NCBI RefSeq assembly: GCF_040183065.1 | Contig: NC_091120.1 | Span: forward strand, 169,601,488 to 169,665,487 | Source of the DNA: Periplaneta americana | Lineage: Eukaryota; Arthropoda; Insecta; Blattodea; Blattidae | Reading direction: 5' to 3' | DNA length: 64,000 nt | Part shown: in pieces, positions 34,806 through 47,702 of the stretch | Numbering within the stretch: position 1 is the stretch's first letter | How the letters are laid out: each line of letters opens with the position of its first letter | Program-made: the position numbers and the translations under genes | The notes under the pieces: generated by a model | The model's database searches: none | Seen by the model: the letters and a program-made list of their open reading frames with translations, nothing else | What the model was told of the DNA's origin: nothing

Positions 34806-36009
34806 TTTATTTGAACGATAATAATTCTACACTTTTGGTTGACACTCCCGATGAAGCAAAAGCTTGTGGCAGGAAGTGGAGTTTACATTAAATAATGAAA
34901 ACGTAATGTTACACGATTTGGCCTACACTAAAATATTTATTAATTGTTTAATTTAATTAACCAAATATAAGCAAACGTAAAGTAAAAAATACTAAAATAA
35001 CAATACAAGAAATACAAAGAAATTATATCAGGTAATACACAATAGAGTACGTTAATTAGAAAGCCCAAGGGACGATGGCCCCTTTAAACAATAATAAAAA
35101 AAAATGAAGTGAAAAAAAGTATTAAATAATCCTATTTTAAAATAAATACTGGACTACAATATATTATGCAATAATATAATGTATACTAATCAGAATTTAA
35201 AATCAGTTGAAGTGCTTGCTTTCCAAATAATTTATTATTGGAAGATGCTAATTTTGAATGTTTTTCATGAAGTTATTATACAATCTCGGGTCGAAATTTG
35301 AGCTATGCTTTAGTTCTCCTTCAAAATTGAATTGGTTGACACAAAGGACATGATATAATGTGTCTTCTTGTACTGTAACCATGGTCATAATAGTTATTTT
35401 TATGGTAATATTTTAATAGGGTATATTATGTATATTTGTTTAATATTCCGTACATTAAATTCCTTGTATGTGAGGCGTGTATGATAATCCATTTTTTTTC
35501 TTAATACATATTTTTATATTCTCCTCTGTAATAATATTAATGGCATGGGTGAAGACTTTATTGTCCTACCCCATCCTATAATACCATATTGTAGGATGGA
35601 AAGTACTAAACCCAAATATATTTGTCTTAATATCATTTTTTTTGCGTAAAAAGTCTTAGTAAAACAAATTTATGAATTGTTTTACGTAGTTTAAGACACA
35701 GACAGTTTATATGATAATCCCATTGTAAATTTTTATCTATAATAATATCTAGGTATTTTACTTGGTTTGATTTTTTTTAATTTTTTAGCATCTACAAATT
35801 ACTGAGAGCAATTACTGTATTCGTCACTCTTGCTTCGCGCCGACATACCTCATCTGTAGCTGACGTCACAGCGGACTACGTAACAGTCTTCTTCAATATA
35901 ACATAGCTTTGTTAACAAATTGTACCAAAACTCTCAAACCGTAAAAAAAATTACCAATTTATGAATACAGATTTAAAAGTTCGTGTTTACTTACGTATTT
36001 CACTCGTAA
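34805..36009. other. No supported gene
   Basis: AT-rich, no open frame of interest. Confidence 0.5.
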
Positions 36010-36205
36010 TAACAATTTGTCAGTGTACATCTGAAGTCTGATTAGTGTAATATGCTACTAATCGGCGACATATGCAATGGAGGGGGAAAGAAATTGGTCA
36101 CCCTACTCCAATATCACTTGGCTTAGTTGCCTCATGAGTGATGTCTTATTGGTGTCACTTATGAAGTTCAAACCTGTCTTCGGATAGTTTACTAAACCAC
36201 AACAA
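36010..36205 (-). repeat. Repeat X, copy 2 (uninterrupted)
   Basis: Complement carries CTATCCGAAGACAGGTTTGA, ACTTCATAAGTGACACCAAT, CATTGCATATGTCGCC and CAGACTTCAGATGTACAC. It shows the empty site for the hAT insertion in copy 1 and lacks the GGCCTA insertion. Confidence 0.82.
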
Positions 36206-36993
36206 TAATATGTATAGATCCAACCCCTAATATTATTTTTATTTCGTACCACTTTGATATGGCACCACGATTGCTTTTACTTCTCCTGAAGACTCATCTG
36301 TTAGTCTTGTATTCTATACGAAATTCGAGCAGGGACCTAGGTCTCCTAGACCTCCTTGTCCTACAACATTAGTTTATCCATTTATGTACTTGTATTCCTT
36401 CCCCTATCATGTTCTGAAGTTTAAATGTTGACAGAATGGAACATGCAATGGCGTGATTTCTTTCCTCTTGACAACGCCTTGAGAATTCGGCAACTTCTCC
36501 GACATGTCAGTGATTCACAGTAGTATACATTACTGCGCAAGGCGTCGGTTTAAACTGAAGAAATTTATTGTAATCACCTATAATTAATTTAGCCTCCATC
36601 CACGCCATAGATCTCGTGGTTTGTTGTGGAATCTAATTCTTTCTTCGTCGTACCAGATTTCACAGTATCCTGGAGTGCCCGACAGAATCAATTTCACAAT
36701 TCGAAGATGGAAATCTTATATGCTTATTTTACATGTGCCTCATTTTACTTAGCATCTGAATAAAACCATGCAACAAATTTTCATCCACGTATCTGAACAC
36801 TCCAATACCGGTTCCAATGAGAGAGAGTATATACAGTACTATACTACCAAAAATAATGTAATGATATAATCACAACTAATAATGAAATTGTTGTAACTTT
36901 TAATAATTCTGTTCTTTGTATATAATCGTTTCAGTTACCTCTTGTAGCTCTGTTGTTTCTATTATGTGTAACCACTGCGATATTCTAACAATT
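36206..36993. other. No supported gene
   Basis: No coding signal. Confidence 0.5.
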
Positions 36994-37097
36994 TATACAG
37001 AGTGATTCACGAGAATTTACAATTCCTTAGGGAGCTTATTTCCGAAGACATTCTGAGCAAAAAATGTCATTTAAATATTTGTCCCAATCTTAATAGT

Positions 37098-37432
37098 CCC
37101 GCGCCGTGGCGTCGCGGTCTAAGGCTTCCTGCCTCGGACTTACGGAATGCGCGCTGGTTCGAGTTCTCATGGGGGAAGAAATTTTCTCATGAAATTTCGG
37201 CCAGTGTATGGGACCGGTGCCCACCCAGCATCGTGATGCACTTGGGGAGCTATGATAGGTAGCGAAATCCGGTTGCGAATGCCAGCTATAACGGCTGGGG
37301 GATCATCGTGCTAATCACACGATACCTCCATTCTGGTTGGATGATCGTCCACCTCTGCTTCGACATGTGGGCGTGAGGCCAGCAGCTGGCTGGTCAGTTT
37401 AGGCCCTTCACGGGCTGTAGCGCCACGGATTA
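37098..37432 (+). mobile_element. SINE family 1
   Basis: Closely matches the 143-476 copy: GCCGTGGCGTCGCGGTCTAA head, GGTTCGAGTTC B-box, body, and CGGGCTGTAGCGCCACGGAT end followed by TTATTATTA. Part of the head (CTCGCGT) is missing. Confidence 0.9.
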
Positions 37433-37999
37433 TTATTATAATGTCAATATTTTCAGAATTACACTAATTTGAAGTTGTTTGTAAAACACCATTATTCTTC
37501 AGTTTTAAGGGTAAAATAATATTACAGATAAAGAATGAACTATTCAGGAGTATCGTTTCTTTAATTAGCTAATATTCTGAAGCTAAAAATTTGTTGTGAA
37601 TTCCGTAGTTGCTTCGTATAGAATTCCTTTTTTCGATTTTTTAACTACAAAATTACATTTTCTTACGCATTTATCACAAAAATTGTTACAAATCACGCCA
37701 CTCTTGTAAATTCTTTAAGACTGTACATTAGGACGCATAATTAAACTGTAAAGAATCAAGTTCCTAAAGTCGTATGATTTGTAACAATTTTTGTGATAAG
37801 TGCGTAAGAATGGTGTAAATTTTAGTTAGAAATTGAAAAAACAAAATCTGTAGAAAGAAATTAACAACACATTTTTAGCTTCAGAACACTAGCCAATTGA
37901 AGAAATGACACTTCTGAATAGTTCATTCTCAATTTGTGATGTTCGTTTACCCTTAGAACTAAAGAAGAAAGGTATTTTACCGACAATTTCAAATTAGTG

Positions 38000-38007
38000 T
38001 AGGCCTA
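38000..38007. repeat. TAGGCCTA micro-insertion site
   Basis: The right MITE arm (complement) reads CAGAGTTAGGCCTACACTAA; the left arm reads CAGAATTACACTAA, an exact 6-bp difference at TA. Confidence 0.85.
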
Positions 38008-38109
38008 ACTCTGAAAATATTGAGGTATTTACACGACATTTTTTGCTCAGAATGTCTTCGAAAATACGCTACGTAAGGAAGGGTAAACCCTCGTGAATCA
38101 CTCTGTATA

Positions 38110-38514
38110 AGTAGACTATATTATTTATAAACATCAGAAACTTGTTTCTCTAGCGTAAAGGGTTACGGAACTTAGCGACGAGCAAGATATGGAGAAACGA
38201 CTAAATGTCTCGAGGGAAGATTCCCGGTAACAGGATGCTATATGAGATGTAGCTAATTCCATTGAAAACATCCGGTCTCCTGTCCTTGAATACTTCATAC
38301 ACAGGTTGACATGGGAAAGCGGACCATTAGTAGTAATATGCTGGACATAGAAAATAATACTAAAATGTATGTAAATAGCGAAGAAATTTCGTCTTCTAAT
38401 ATGGTTTGTCCTAAGGCCATATTTAAAGCCCCTAATTTTATACCACGGACACGTGGTATAACTTCAGACCTCCACCTAAAACAATACGGTTATCACACTG
38501 ACCTTGATCATTCA
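38110..38514. other. No supported gene
   Basis: An ORF at 38311-38523 is unrecognised and overlaps the next SINE body. Confidence 0.45.
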
Positions 38515-38600
38515 AGCCCTTAGTGGGATTCGAACCACGATCCTGGCTTTCTCGGAACGTTACGAGCTGTACGTCTCAGCCACTGCGTATACAGACTTAG
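38515..38600 (-). mobile_element. tRNA-derived SINE head, family 5
   Basis: Minus strand: GCAGTGGCTGAGACGTACAG (A-box) and CGTGGTTCGAATCCCAC (B-box). The body probably extends left over the short palindrome TATACCACGTGTCCGTGGTA near 38450. Confidence 0.7.
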
Positions 38601-38841
38601 ACATTTGAATAATTATATAAATATGTTTTGTTCACTGCCCATGTAAAATATTATTTTTCTAGTCAGAGTTTAAGCTATAAAATATATAATTGTCGCAAAA
38701 ATACACAAATAGAAAATTATATTTGTGAAAATTGCGAAAAGCTTGTGCAAATAAAATAATTTACAGAAAGATAAAATTAATAAAGTATGTAAAAACAAAC
38801 AGTTATGTAATTTGTTTCTTGGAGTTTAATCCATCTTACCA

Positions 38842-38845
<4 letters not shown>

Positions 38846-38902
<57 letters not shown>
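38846..38902. repeat. (TA)n microsatellite
   Basis: About 28 TA units directly adjoining the Tc1-type element. The Y-I-Y-I ORFs on both strands are artefacts. Confidence 0.95.
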
Positions 38903-38906
<4 letters not shown>

Positions 38907-39470
38907 CGTGGACAAATTATTAGACTAAAACGTTTTCTTGGAAACATAATATAATTCGTCATATCAACTATCATTATAATTCACATAGTCTCTATTGTTG
39001 TAAATATGATTGTTTACATCTTCTGGTATATTTTTCCAAGGGTTAAGTATTATTTTTTCTGGCTATGTTGGTACTACTGGTGTTTTAATTATATACTGCA
39101 GAAGATATTCTCCCATGGCCTGCAAGAAGACCGGACATGAACGAAATTGAAAATCTGTCATCTATATTGAAGAAGAAAGTGAACAAAAAGAGGCTTACAA
39201 CAAAACATGGACTCATTTAAGCATTGTCTGATGTCTGGATAAATGATGCTGATATTCAAAGAAAGTGTCAAACTTTGGTTTCCAGCATCCCTGACAAAAT
39301 CCACGCGTTAATAAAGAATAAGGGAATGTTCACAAAATATTAGCAACCTCAAGACTCAATTTTCTGTTCATTATGTCTGTACAAAATACATTTTTGTTCA
39401 TTATTTCTACCGATAAATACAGCTTCATTGCACATATAATTAATTTAGTCTAATAATTTGTCCACGTCTG
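38903..39470 (+). mobile_element. Internally deleted Tc1/mariner element
   Basis: Perfect 27-bp terminal inverted repeats, 38903-38929 and 39444-39470, starting CAGACGTGGACAAATTATTA, flanked by TA on both sides. The inside encodes only the transposase C-terminus, about 39113-39343: WPARRPDMNEIENLSSILKK, a stop, ALSDVWINDADI, LVSSIPDKIHALIKNKG and stop. The WPxxSPDxNxIENLW-type motif carries the last part of the DDE region. The N-terminal DNA-binding domain and first catalytic Asp are gone. It inserted into the (TA)n tract. Confidence 0.9.
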
Positions 39471-39674
39471 TATATTTACTGTATGTAAGTAAATCATTAG
39501 ACGTAGGTATGTTTAGAATCAATTTCTGCTGAATTTACATCACATTAAAATACGTTATTTTATGGTCACTCTAAACATTGAAATTCTTTAAGAGAAGACC
39601 CTTCAAGATTTATTTATTTATTTATTTTTTCTTTCTCTTATATAGAGAAGGGACCTGAAGGCTTATACTGTAGC

Positions 39675-40140
39675 CTGAGGCAAGATTTATTGTTAGCAGA
39701 GTGCTAACTCTTTTCACTGAAAGGCGGTTTCTAACTCTAGTTTTTACAAGATTCATGCAACTAAATCCACGTTCACAATTTATAGTATGCGATGGAATTG
39801 TAGGCCTATAAATAAATTATAAGAAGCTGTTCATTTAACTTATTAACTTACATGAATTGTACCAACTCTTTGAAATCCATTCCTGAACATATATTGCTCA
39901 ATATATATTTTTTTAATATTGCCCATGCCATTAGTAGTTCATTTAAATTCAGATTAGTTCATACATATCTTTGATTTAATTTTCTCCATTACTATCTTCG
40001 TTTCTGAAGTCCAATGTGGTTGTCGCTCTTTTGAACATTTCCATTGAAAGTTTGTTGCATTTTTAGAAGTTGAGTAGCAAAATGCGACAAATGCGATCTT
40101 GGCTTAAAACCTGCTTCTAGTCAAGAAAAAAGCGGCATCG
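39675..40140 (-). pseudogene. hAT transposase C-terminal relic, second copy
   Basis: Minus strand: NCERGFSCMNLVKTRVRNRL, SVKRVSTLLTINL, preceded by stop-ridden sequence alignable throughout with 2725-3165. CERGFS with RNRLS is the hAT dimerisation signature. Confidence 0.78.
39801..39808. repeat. TAGGCCTA micro-insertion site
   Basis: Complement of this copy: TTTATAGGCCTACAATTCC; the other hAT copy near 3015: TTTATATAATTCC. GGCCTA is the extra piece. Confidence 0.78.
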
Positions 40141-41732
40141 TTAATGTTTTTCATTGCCCTCTACATCTTAGGTCGTATAACGGCAGGAAATAATTACATA
40201 TAGGCCAACTATTTCCAATATAATGCAATATAAAAATAATATTTGAAAATTTGGTACAGTATTACATTCAACTTGGGTGGAGAACAGATAACAAGTACAT
40301 TAGACTCCCTAAATATATACTATTACAATTTGAATTTACAAATAAAATTATAGTGAGTCCCAGACAATGTCTCCAGTGTTTCTGTCCTCCGACCATAGGC
40401 TTATCATCCCAGCTACTGCAGGTGCTATGTTATATTAATAACATTCCGTACTCACTCTCCTCACGGTAGCTGCTGGAAGTGTAGCCCATCTTGTGCGATA
40501 CTTAATTCACATCATATCATTCAAAGAACCTGTTTCATTAAATCTATTCAATAAATTTAGTATTGTTTTCATACGCAACTGAGCGGCCAGGAAATTTACG
40601 CCTAAAGTACGTTTTCAAATTGCGAATACGTTCACGCGCTGAATATGGAACCACTGAAAAGCACAACACAACGTTATAAAGTGCGTTTATCGTCGCTTGT
40701 TAAAGATAAATATAGACTGACGGCAATTCACCAACCATGCAACTTTCACGCGGTAATACGTACTCCCTTTCCCTCATTTCCCCTCCCTAGACACGTATGC
40801 AAAAAAAAAAAAAAACCGGCACCTGAAAGACAACATAAACACCAGTCAGGAGTGATGAAATAAACTAAGCATTAGAGGTTTTACCAACCATACAGAAAAG
40901 GGGAGACGAACTCGTGAGATTAGTCGAATCGGCGTCTTTAGTGGTTAGTCATAAAACAAGGATATTATATAATTTTGAGACCCTGTTAAAGTTATTAATG
41001 TAATATAGTTCGTAAGTTTCAATCCTGCGAAAAGCCGCGTCATGACTTCGCGCATGCAAGCAGCGGTGATAGCAGGAGGGACCTGCCGTTGGTCGGCCGA
41101 CAGAAACCCCGAGGAAGTTCACTGGGACTCGTAGCATCTTCGTACCGCCATGAAAGTTTTGACAAAGAATAACCATTTAACTAGAGTAAAAAAAAGAGGC
41201 AATTAACTGCAAGAAAATGCCAGGATATGTTACCTGCGGAAGGAAAATAGTAAGAATGAATTAGCTAGTTACATTAGCACTTTGTACTTATTATTTAAGA
41301 TTTTGTATTATAGTGCTGAAATTGTAAACCAATTGGAGTCCCTTATATTGGTTAACCTGTGGTCCAGTGTAGTATATTCAACATAGCGACAACAGCGGTG
41401 GTATTTTAAGTTCTCCAGCACACTCTTCAAACCAAATAAAGCGGAGAAAGATTATGCAGGAAGTGCAAATAAATAGTTTTGAACGTTTACAGCAGATTAC
41501 ATTGGTCAACAAAATTAAACATATTTTTTGTTAAAAGGTAAAGAATGGGTGATTCTTATAGCATTTTTCATGCTGATTTTAGATATATTTTCAAAATGTT
41601 TCTATCACGCAAGGTTTTTGTGTAATTATATGAAATATAGCCTACTTCAGACTTTTCTAGTATTGATACCTTATAACATTTTACTTACAATCATATTTAT
41701 TTACCTAACATGTGTGTGAAATAGATTTTAGA
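40141..41732. other. No supported gene
   Basis: ORFs at 40251-40469, 40645-40863, 40949-41176 and 41528-41719 have no recognised motif. TAGCCTA lies near 41640. Confidence 0.45.
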
Positions 41733-42060
41733 CTATACTTCGCTTGACACATCTCTTTTGAGTGTCCAGCAGTAGTCTGACAGAATATTTGGGCTCCATT
41801 TTTCCTGGTAGCGCCTTTCCATTTCAGAAACAATCTTATGAAAACGCTCCCCCGAAGGTTCTGAAAAAAAAAATCGATGGGAATCCAAGAATTTAATTTG
41901 AGAGTTACATGACACATCATCACGTTATAGTTCTGAATCAGCTCGCTGACAAGTTCTCTGTAATCTTCTGATCTGTGGTTCCTAGAAAATAACAGTCTGT
42001 TGAATGATTCTTAGGTTCCCCGCATATCATTGGAACTAGAAAAGGCATATGACGGGATCA
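41733..42060 (-). pseudogene. Second relic of the unnamed protein family, internally deleted
   Basis: Minus strand. An N-terminal piece (PFLVPMICGEPKNHSTDCYF, near 42045-41990) joins directly to RNHRSEDYRELVSELIQNY, VTLKLNSW and, after a shift in a poly-A/T run near 41865, GERFHKIVSEMERRYQEKW, SPNILSDYCWTLKRDV and stop at 41733. The second half aligns with 102-722. The junction TTATTTTCTAGG could have served as microhomology for an internal deletion. Function unknown. Confidence 0.72.
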
Positions 42061-43409
42061 TTTTCGCTAACCAATTAGGCTAATAGAATTACATGGAGCA
42101 CAATAGATTCAAGGGCCCAGTTCCTGTCCTCATCTATTTTGCAATCAAAAGAACACTCGTAAACTCTTTTAACTAGTGTAGTAAAATTCACCTGTGTGCT
42201 TTCAAAGCTAATTAATCAGAAACTTAACAAAAACTGTTTGTGATTTAAACAGTATTTTGAGGTTTCTTTCACTTTATATGATACTTTCATCACACTTAAA
42301 ATTAGGATAAAGAAAACATGGGTTATGAAACTCGTTTCATGATTGTAAGTATCAACTCAACTGAGAATTAATACTAACTCTCGCAGTCTTATGAGGAATA
42401 ATATATATTTTTATGAATTCTGACTTCACAGACAACAGTGATCTAAAGTTATAGGTCAATTGTTAAAGCAATAAAATGAATCGATTTTTCTAAAATTACA
42501 AAAAAATGGCGGGTGGTAGAAAAATTCTGACTTTATTTTTGGAATCAGCAGATGACATTACATAAGAAACAGCAAAAATTGTACATTTTACAAAATCATT
42601 GTTGACCGTGTTATCAGAGGACATTCATAAGTGTACGGTTGAAGAAATGGTACATAAAATTACATTCTTAACAAATAAGCTTATTTTTATTATTTGTCGT
42701 GATAGGTAGATGCAAGTTGTGTATTTCAACGCCGGATTCTGCTGATGGCTGATTATGAAGTACTGAAAGTAGAGCGCGCTGAAGAAAGAGGGAGGAGAGT
42801 GCGGAATGTTATTGGACTTTTTTCTTGACCAGACGGAGAGTATGAAACAGGATTTAATGCTGTGAATACATTATCTTTCTGGTCAGTAGCTATAATCACA
42901 TAAACAGGATATGTTCCCTCAGAATACAGTATTCACCGCCATCACCAAACCTATAGCTGAATTGTGTTCCAAAAAACATTAGGTCAAATCTATCGGAAAT
43001 ATTTTTTAAAGATCGAACTGTAGGTAGAAATTAAAACGTGCGATATTACTGACAAGTGACAGTGTAGTCGAGTTGATACAGCGTGATTGCGAGGTTTTTT
43101 TTTCTTTTTTTTTTTTTTTCAAAACTTTCAAGATGGCCTCAAAGTCTAGCAGCCTACTGACAAATAAAAATACCCGATCTTTCCCGAGAGTAGAGGGCGA
43201 TACCGACTACACCACCTCGTTTTATTGCGGACGTCATGAAAGCATGGAGCTTCTATATGTCTCCCATGCGCCTTCATAGATTGTGAAGGGGTTACCTTTA
43301 ATATTACCGAAATACTTGCTGATTCAATATCAGAAGCGTAAGAAGCAGAAGCGTATCATATAAATTGATGTCTTAGAATACCTGGTTGAGGCCGAATATC
43401 CGAGAATTG
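42061..43409. other. No supported gene
   Basis: The ORF at 43073-43279 follows a poly-T tract. The sequence around 43050-43220 has tRNA-like bits (GTAGTCGAGTTGATACAGC; GGTGGTGTAGTCGGTATCGC on the complement) and may be another SINE, but I cannot define it. Confidence 0.4.
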
Positions 43410-43411
43410 GA

Positions 43412-43560
43412 ATCTTGTTTGGCTTAGTGGATAAAGCTGAAAATCCACGTTCGTGTCCCGGTGCCGGAGAGAATTTTTCTCCGCTCCACTCAACCTTCAT
43501 CATATGATAGTGCAGAATTCCTCCAGGAAATATGATACGTACTTCGGTACATCACAAAAA
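43412..43560 (+). mobile_element. SINE family 4 with body
   Basis: TTTGGCTTAGTGGATAAAGC head with a deletion in the anticodon region, GTTCGTGTCCCGGTGCCGGA B-box, then the body GAGAATTTTTCTCCGCTCCA, ATCATATGATAGTGCAGAAT and GTACTTCGGTACATCA. The body matches the centre of the palindrome at 61504-62055. Confidence 0.75.
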
Positions 43561-45744
43561 TATCAAATTAAAGTTTTCATATTTAGTATGTTTAATTTTC
43601 TGATCGGTCAATTATTATTCCCGCTTTTAATTTGTTTAATAAAATTATATTGTTTTATTGATAAGCTGCCAAACTGATAATGCATGTTACAGTTACAAAT
43701 CATACATTTTCTTAATATCAGACTTTAAGATAATATTTTTAATGCCAATAACTTTAATAATAATAATTATTAGGACAAAAATTTTAATACAAATAACTTT
43801 AATAATGATTATTATTATTTTACTCAAAGGATGTAAACATTGCGCAGAAGTTCGTTTTACTTAGGATTATTATGAATATGCTAGAGAATATGGCAACGCC
43901 CTAAGAAGGTTCATAACTCTATAATTGTTTCAGTGGACCTTTTAATGTGATGTAATTCCGGATGTTAATCATTTTGAGTAGGCCCAATAAAATAGCTTTT
44001 CATATTAGGTTTACAGTAAAATTTCTTACGCAAATCATTCTTCTTGTGAAAGAAACATAAACATTGTTTTTAACAAATAAGCCTCTTTAGTGTCATTGTT
44101 TTCCCTTAACTATGTATTTATGACCTATACATTTATGGCAATGGCCAGTTTGTAGAGATGTTTTCTCCTAAATGCTATCGGCAGTATATTTAATTTTCAG
44201 CACTAAATTATATTTGTCCAGTTGTCGGGCTATCACGATATTAAAGAGAAATTTCTGCGTCCTAAGTGACTAATGAAAATTGCTGCATCTGTTACGTATG
44301 CCGTTACAGATGGAATCTGTAAGTAGTTTTGAAACGGTGGAAATTTTCCATTTTATCACAAGATGTAAACATTCAAAAGTTACACTTCAAGTACATTACC
44401 AATTAGCATGTTGATTTGCTTCTATGTATCACCAATATCTTTAAATATTTGCCCTTTTTTTACTTTATAAGCTCCCACAATTGGTGAAGTCTATATTTTT
44501 GTGTAGTTACATGTACCAAATATGAACGATCTCTCACAAAATGAACGTGTATTTTGTTTGGATCCTTGAGATTCTGATCGTCGGGAGATTATTTCGTTTA
44601 ATGGGGAATATCCACACGAGACAAACATATTTTTCAACTTTGAGCCTTTGGGGTAGACAAGATAAATGAAATACCAGCTAATGCGTAATTACCAAGAGTG
44701 AAAGCCCTAGCTGGGATTTCCACCCTCGTTTGTTTTTCTTTTCCTCAGTACGCTAACTCATAATATGTTCTAAAAACTTTTAAATGTGTTTAGCATGCTT
44801 TCAATAAGCTTCATGCAAAGGCGAGTCATCATTAAATTAGGATTAGAAGTACAACCTACAGAACGAAGAGCAATGTAAAAATAATATATCCTCTAGTGCA
44901 GCCGCCTTCCATTGTCAGAAACAGAAAGACTTTTATTGCAAATTGATCACCTAAGCTACCTCAAGATTAATTGGACGGAGCTACGTAATAATATACCAAC
45001 CGACAATTTGAAAAAAAAAAACGACATTTGCACAAGTCTGTTGACGGCAGGCTAATTGAACTCGGAAAAAATCAAGAATGCGATATCTGAATTTTGCTGC
45101 TATTCATAAGCAAAAATTCGTTTATTGCATAAAATTCATTTATTTATTTTGCTTTGAAATATTAATTCAACTGCTGGTCTCTTATCAAAAATCGGTTAGC
45201 CCTTTTTGGTATTATTTGTGCTATTTTTTTTGTAATAGCATGAATGTTATAATACTTCTTGCATTAAATGTTTTATAAAAAAAAAAACAGATTTATTTCA
45301 ATGGCCAATATCTCGAAACAGGTTTTTGGCGCTTGGTCTCTTATTGCGTAACTCCGTCCAATTATGCCTATTATTGTCCGACTCCTTCAGGCTGATGCAA
45401 CACAGTAGGCTATTATTGTCAATGTTATTTCCTTCTACCAGAACATAATGTACAGTGAGATGAATGGCACAGACTAATTACAATTGAATTGACTTCTGCA
45501 AAAAGGACACATGTTACAAATTTATAGTTTTAAGACAATCAAGGAAAATTGAATAAGAGGGGGGGGGGAGAAAATTTGATACTGTAATTATAACTACATT
45601 AAATTAACCATAAATGTAACTGAAATACAATAGTCTATCACTTTCTAACAATCATATTTCGTAACCTGGAATAAATTAAAGTACTTTGTAACCTATATCC
45701 TTTTTGCAGACCAAAATTTTTTTGTAATAACTAAATGAACAGTA
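43561..45744. other. No supported gene
   Basis: AT-rich. The hydrophobic ORF at 45078-45278 and others look fortuitous. A G-run lies near 45562 and TAGGCTA near 45409. Confidence 0.5.
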
Positions 45745-47001
45745 TCTGTATATATAATTTGAACTGGTAATGGAAATTACGGGAAAACGGCTGAACGGAT
45801 TTTAATGAGTGACCCCTCATTTTCATGTCTGGCATTCAAAGTTTTTCGGAAAAATAGTAGTTTTCAGTGAAATGTCAATTTTCCTACATAATTTTCCTAT
45901 TTTCTAAAATCCATCTGTTGTCAGTTTTGATAACTAATTTTATTGAATCACGGCCGACTTTATTGAATTTCAGAACAAAACAAAACACACACTACAATAA
46001 ACAATAAGCTATTAGCCTACACGAAGGCCATGACCTGCAGGATTGCCGACATATTTAGAGCTCAAATTCAATTTGTTATTAAAAACTTCAAGACTTACTA
46101 AAAATAATTTACAGGTCTGATTCTGTGAGTACAGCTGTGTATTGGATATTCAAATCTACGAAACTTGAGGTGGTTTGATGACATAATTACCATTTTATAA
46201 ATTGCATATTATCATGGCTAATGACATGATGCGTCTTTTTTCATTAATTATACATAATATTAATGCTATATTGATGACATGAAAGTGAAACGTTTTGAGG
46301 TTATGTATGTAAATGTAGAGAATATCATAATTTAGATCTTCATTTCTATAATTTACTGAGTGGCGGCTATATATAACTACAAAACTTGCGTAAGATAATA
46401 ATATTGTTTTTAAAAATCAAATATTTTTATAGTTCTTAATCAAGTGGGGCTGGGTCTTTTTCATATACTTAATGGCGGTGTAGTGTAGATATTGATATGT
46501 GTCATTGTCTTCAGTATTGGCTCTAGAGAGCGCAAAAAATACAGTTCCTAAGGAAAGACCAAATGGTATTCCTTACTAATAAAATAAGAGACCTAGAAAA
46601 TTTTGTAGCCTCCACATCATTTCAGCATGATCTCTTAGTAGGATAAAATGATTTTACGCTCTACATTTCAAGTTCTACATGCAGCAGCTATACCAAAATG
46701 CTATTGTTCGAAAACTTGACATTTTTTTTTAACTTTTGCCTAAAATCCACAATGACCTGAAATAGCTATTGCTATCGTCCTGACATTGATACTTGCGTTT
46801 CCGCGTTGAAACTCAAAAATTGAAGCTGGCCAGGTTTAAAAAAAGTATGTGGTCTAAAAACCCCATTCAGAGGGAGTATGTTTCATTATTATGGAAGCAA
46901 ATAACTATCAAAATGTCAAGTATTCTTCATTGAAAATAAATCTGAAAAATGTTTATTTAACGAACTTAGTTTGCAGCAGCATTTGCTGCACAAGCCACTA
47001 G
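45745..47001 (+). mobile_element. Non-autonomous Helitron
   Basis: The 5' end starts TCTGTATATATAATTTG after an A (45744). The 3' end has a GC hairpin (GCAGCA-TT-TGCTGC, 46976-46989), eight bases, then CTAG (46998-47001) followed by T. TC...hairpin...CTAG inserted between A and T with no duplication is diagnostic of Helitrons. There is no Rep/helicase frame. Near the 5' end lies GAACGGATTTTAATGAGTGA. Confidence 0.83.
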
Positions 47002-47702
47002 TTTTATTATATTATTTACATATTACAATAATATCCATTTTGTACGAGAAAAATAAATATTACAATGTAAAATATGGATTATCTTAAAAAAAAAGATGAA
47101 AAACTGTCACGTAATTTTTGTTACGAGTAATGTTATAGTGTGTTTTCAATATGTTTAACATTAATGTCTCGCTATCAAAGTCAAAATTTTGTCACTACAC
47201 AATTTAAAGCAGGTCATTCATCAATATCAGATGCATAGTCCTCAATGAGTATGAAAGGGCACTGAAAAATATCTATAGTAATGTCACAGGAGGTCAGAGA
47301 TTTGCCGATAATTCCACAAGCGAGTGGATTTATTTGGGAAATTTAGACCTCGAGTGATATTTATTAGGACTATTTCGTGAATAAAATAAAGATGTAAATA
47401 ATATAGCCCTAAAATTCGCTCACAAATTGTTAATAATTGTATATTTATGAATACTTAATCTATTCAGACATTGTGAAGTCGAAATAGATGAATAACGATT
47501 AGTGCAATAAAGAAATTGAATGTTATTCAGTAATGCCAATTGAGAAAAGCGAAATACAGGTTTAAAAATGTTAATTATATGCACTGCATTTTTCTCTTGT
47601 TATTATAACAGAAATACGTTTTCATTGTCTGCTGAAATCATAATTTAATTTAAACATTTTATAGTGTAATTACAAATAAACTGATTAATACATTAATTAA
47701 AT
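47002..47702. other. No supported gene
   Basis: No coding signal. Confidence 0.5.

Larger units (their letters stand above)
36996..38107. mobile_element. MITE with long inverted arms, mariner-type TA duplication
   Basis: Ends TACAGAGTGATTCACGAG at the left and its exact complement at the right, flanked by TA (36994-36995, 38108-38109). Homology between arms extends several hundred bp inwards (GAAGACATTCTGAGCAAAAA, AATATTTTCAGA, ACACTAATTTGAA, TTTTTGTGATAA). A SINE at 37098-37432 interrupts the left arm. No ORF. Confidence 0.85.

Noticed and set aside
38732..38974. Tyr-Ile repeat ORFs on both strands
   Set aside because: Artefact of (TA)n.
40645..40863. 72-codon ORF starting MEPLKS
   Set aside because: No recognised motif, a poly-A-derived lysine run, no splice context; likely chance.
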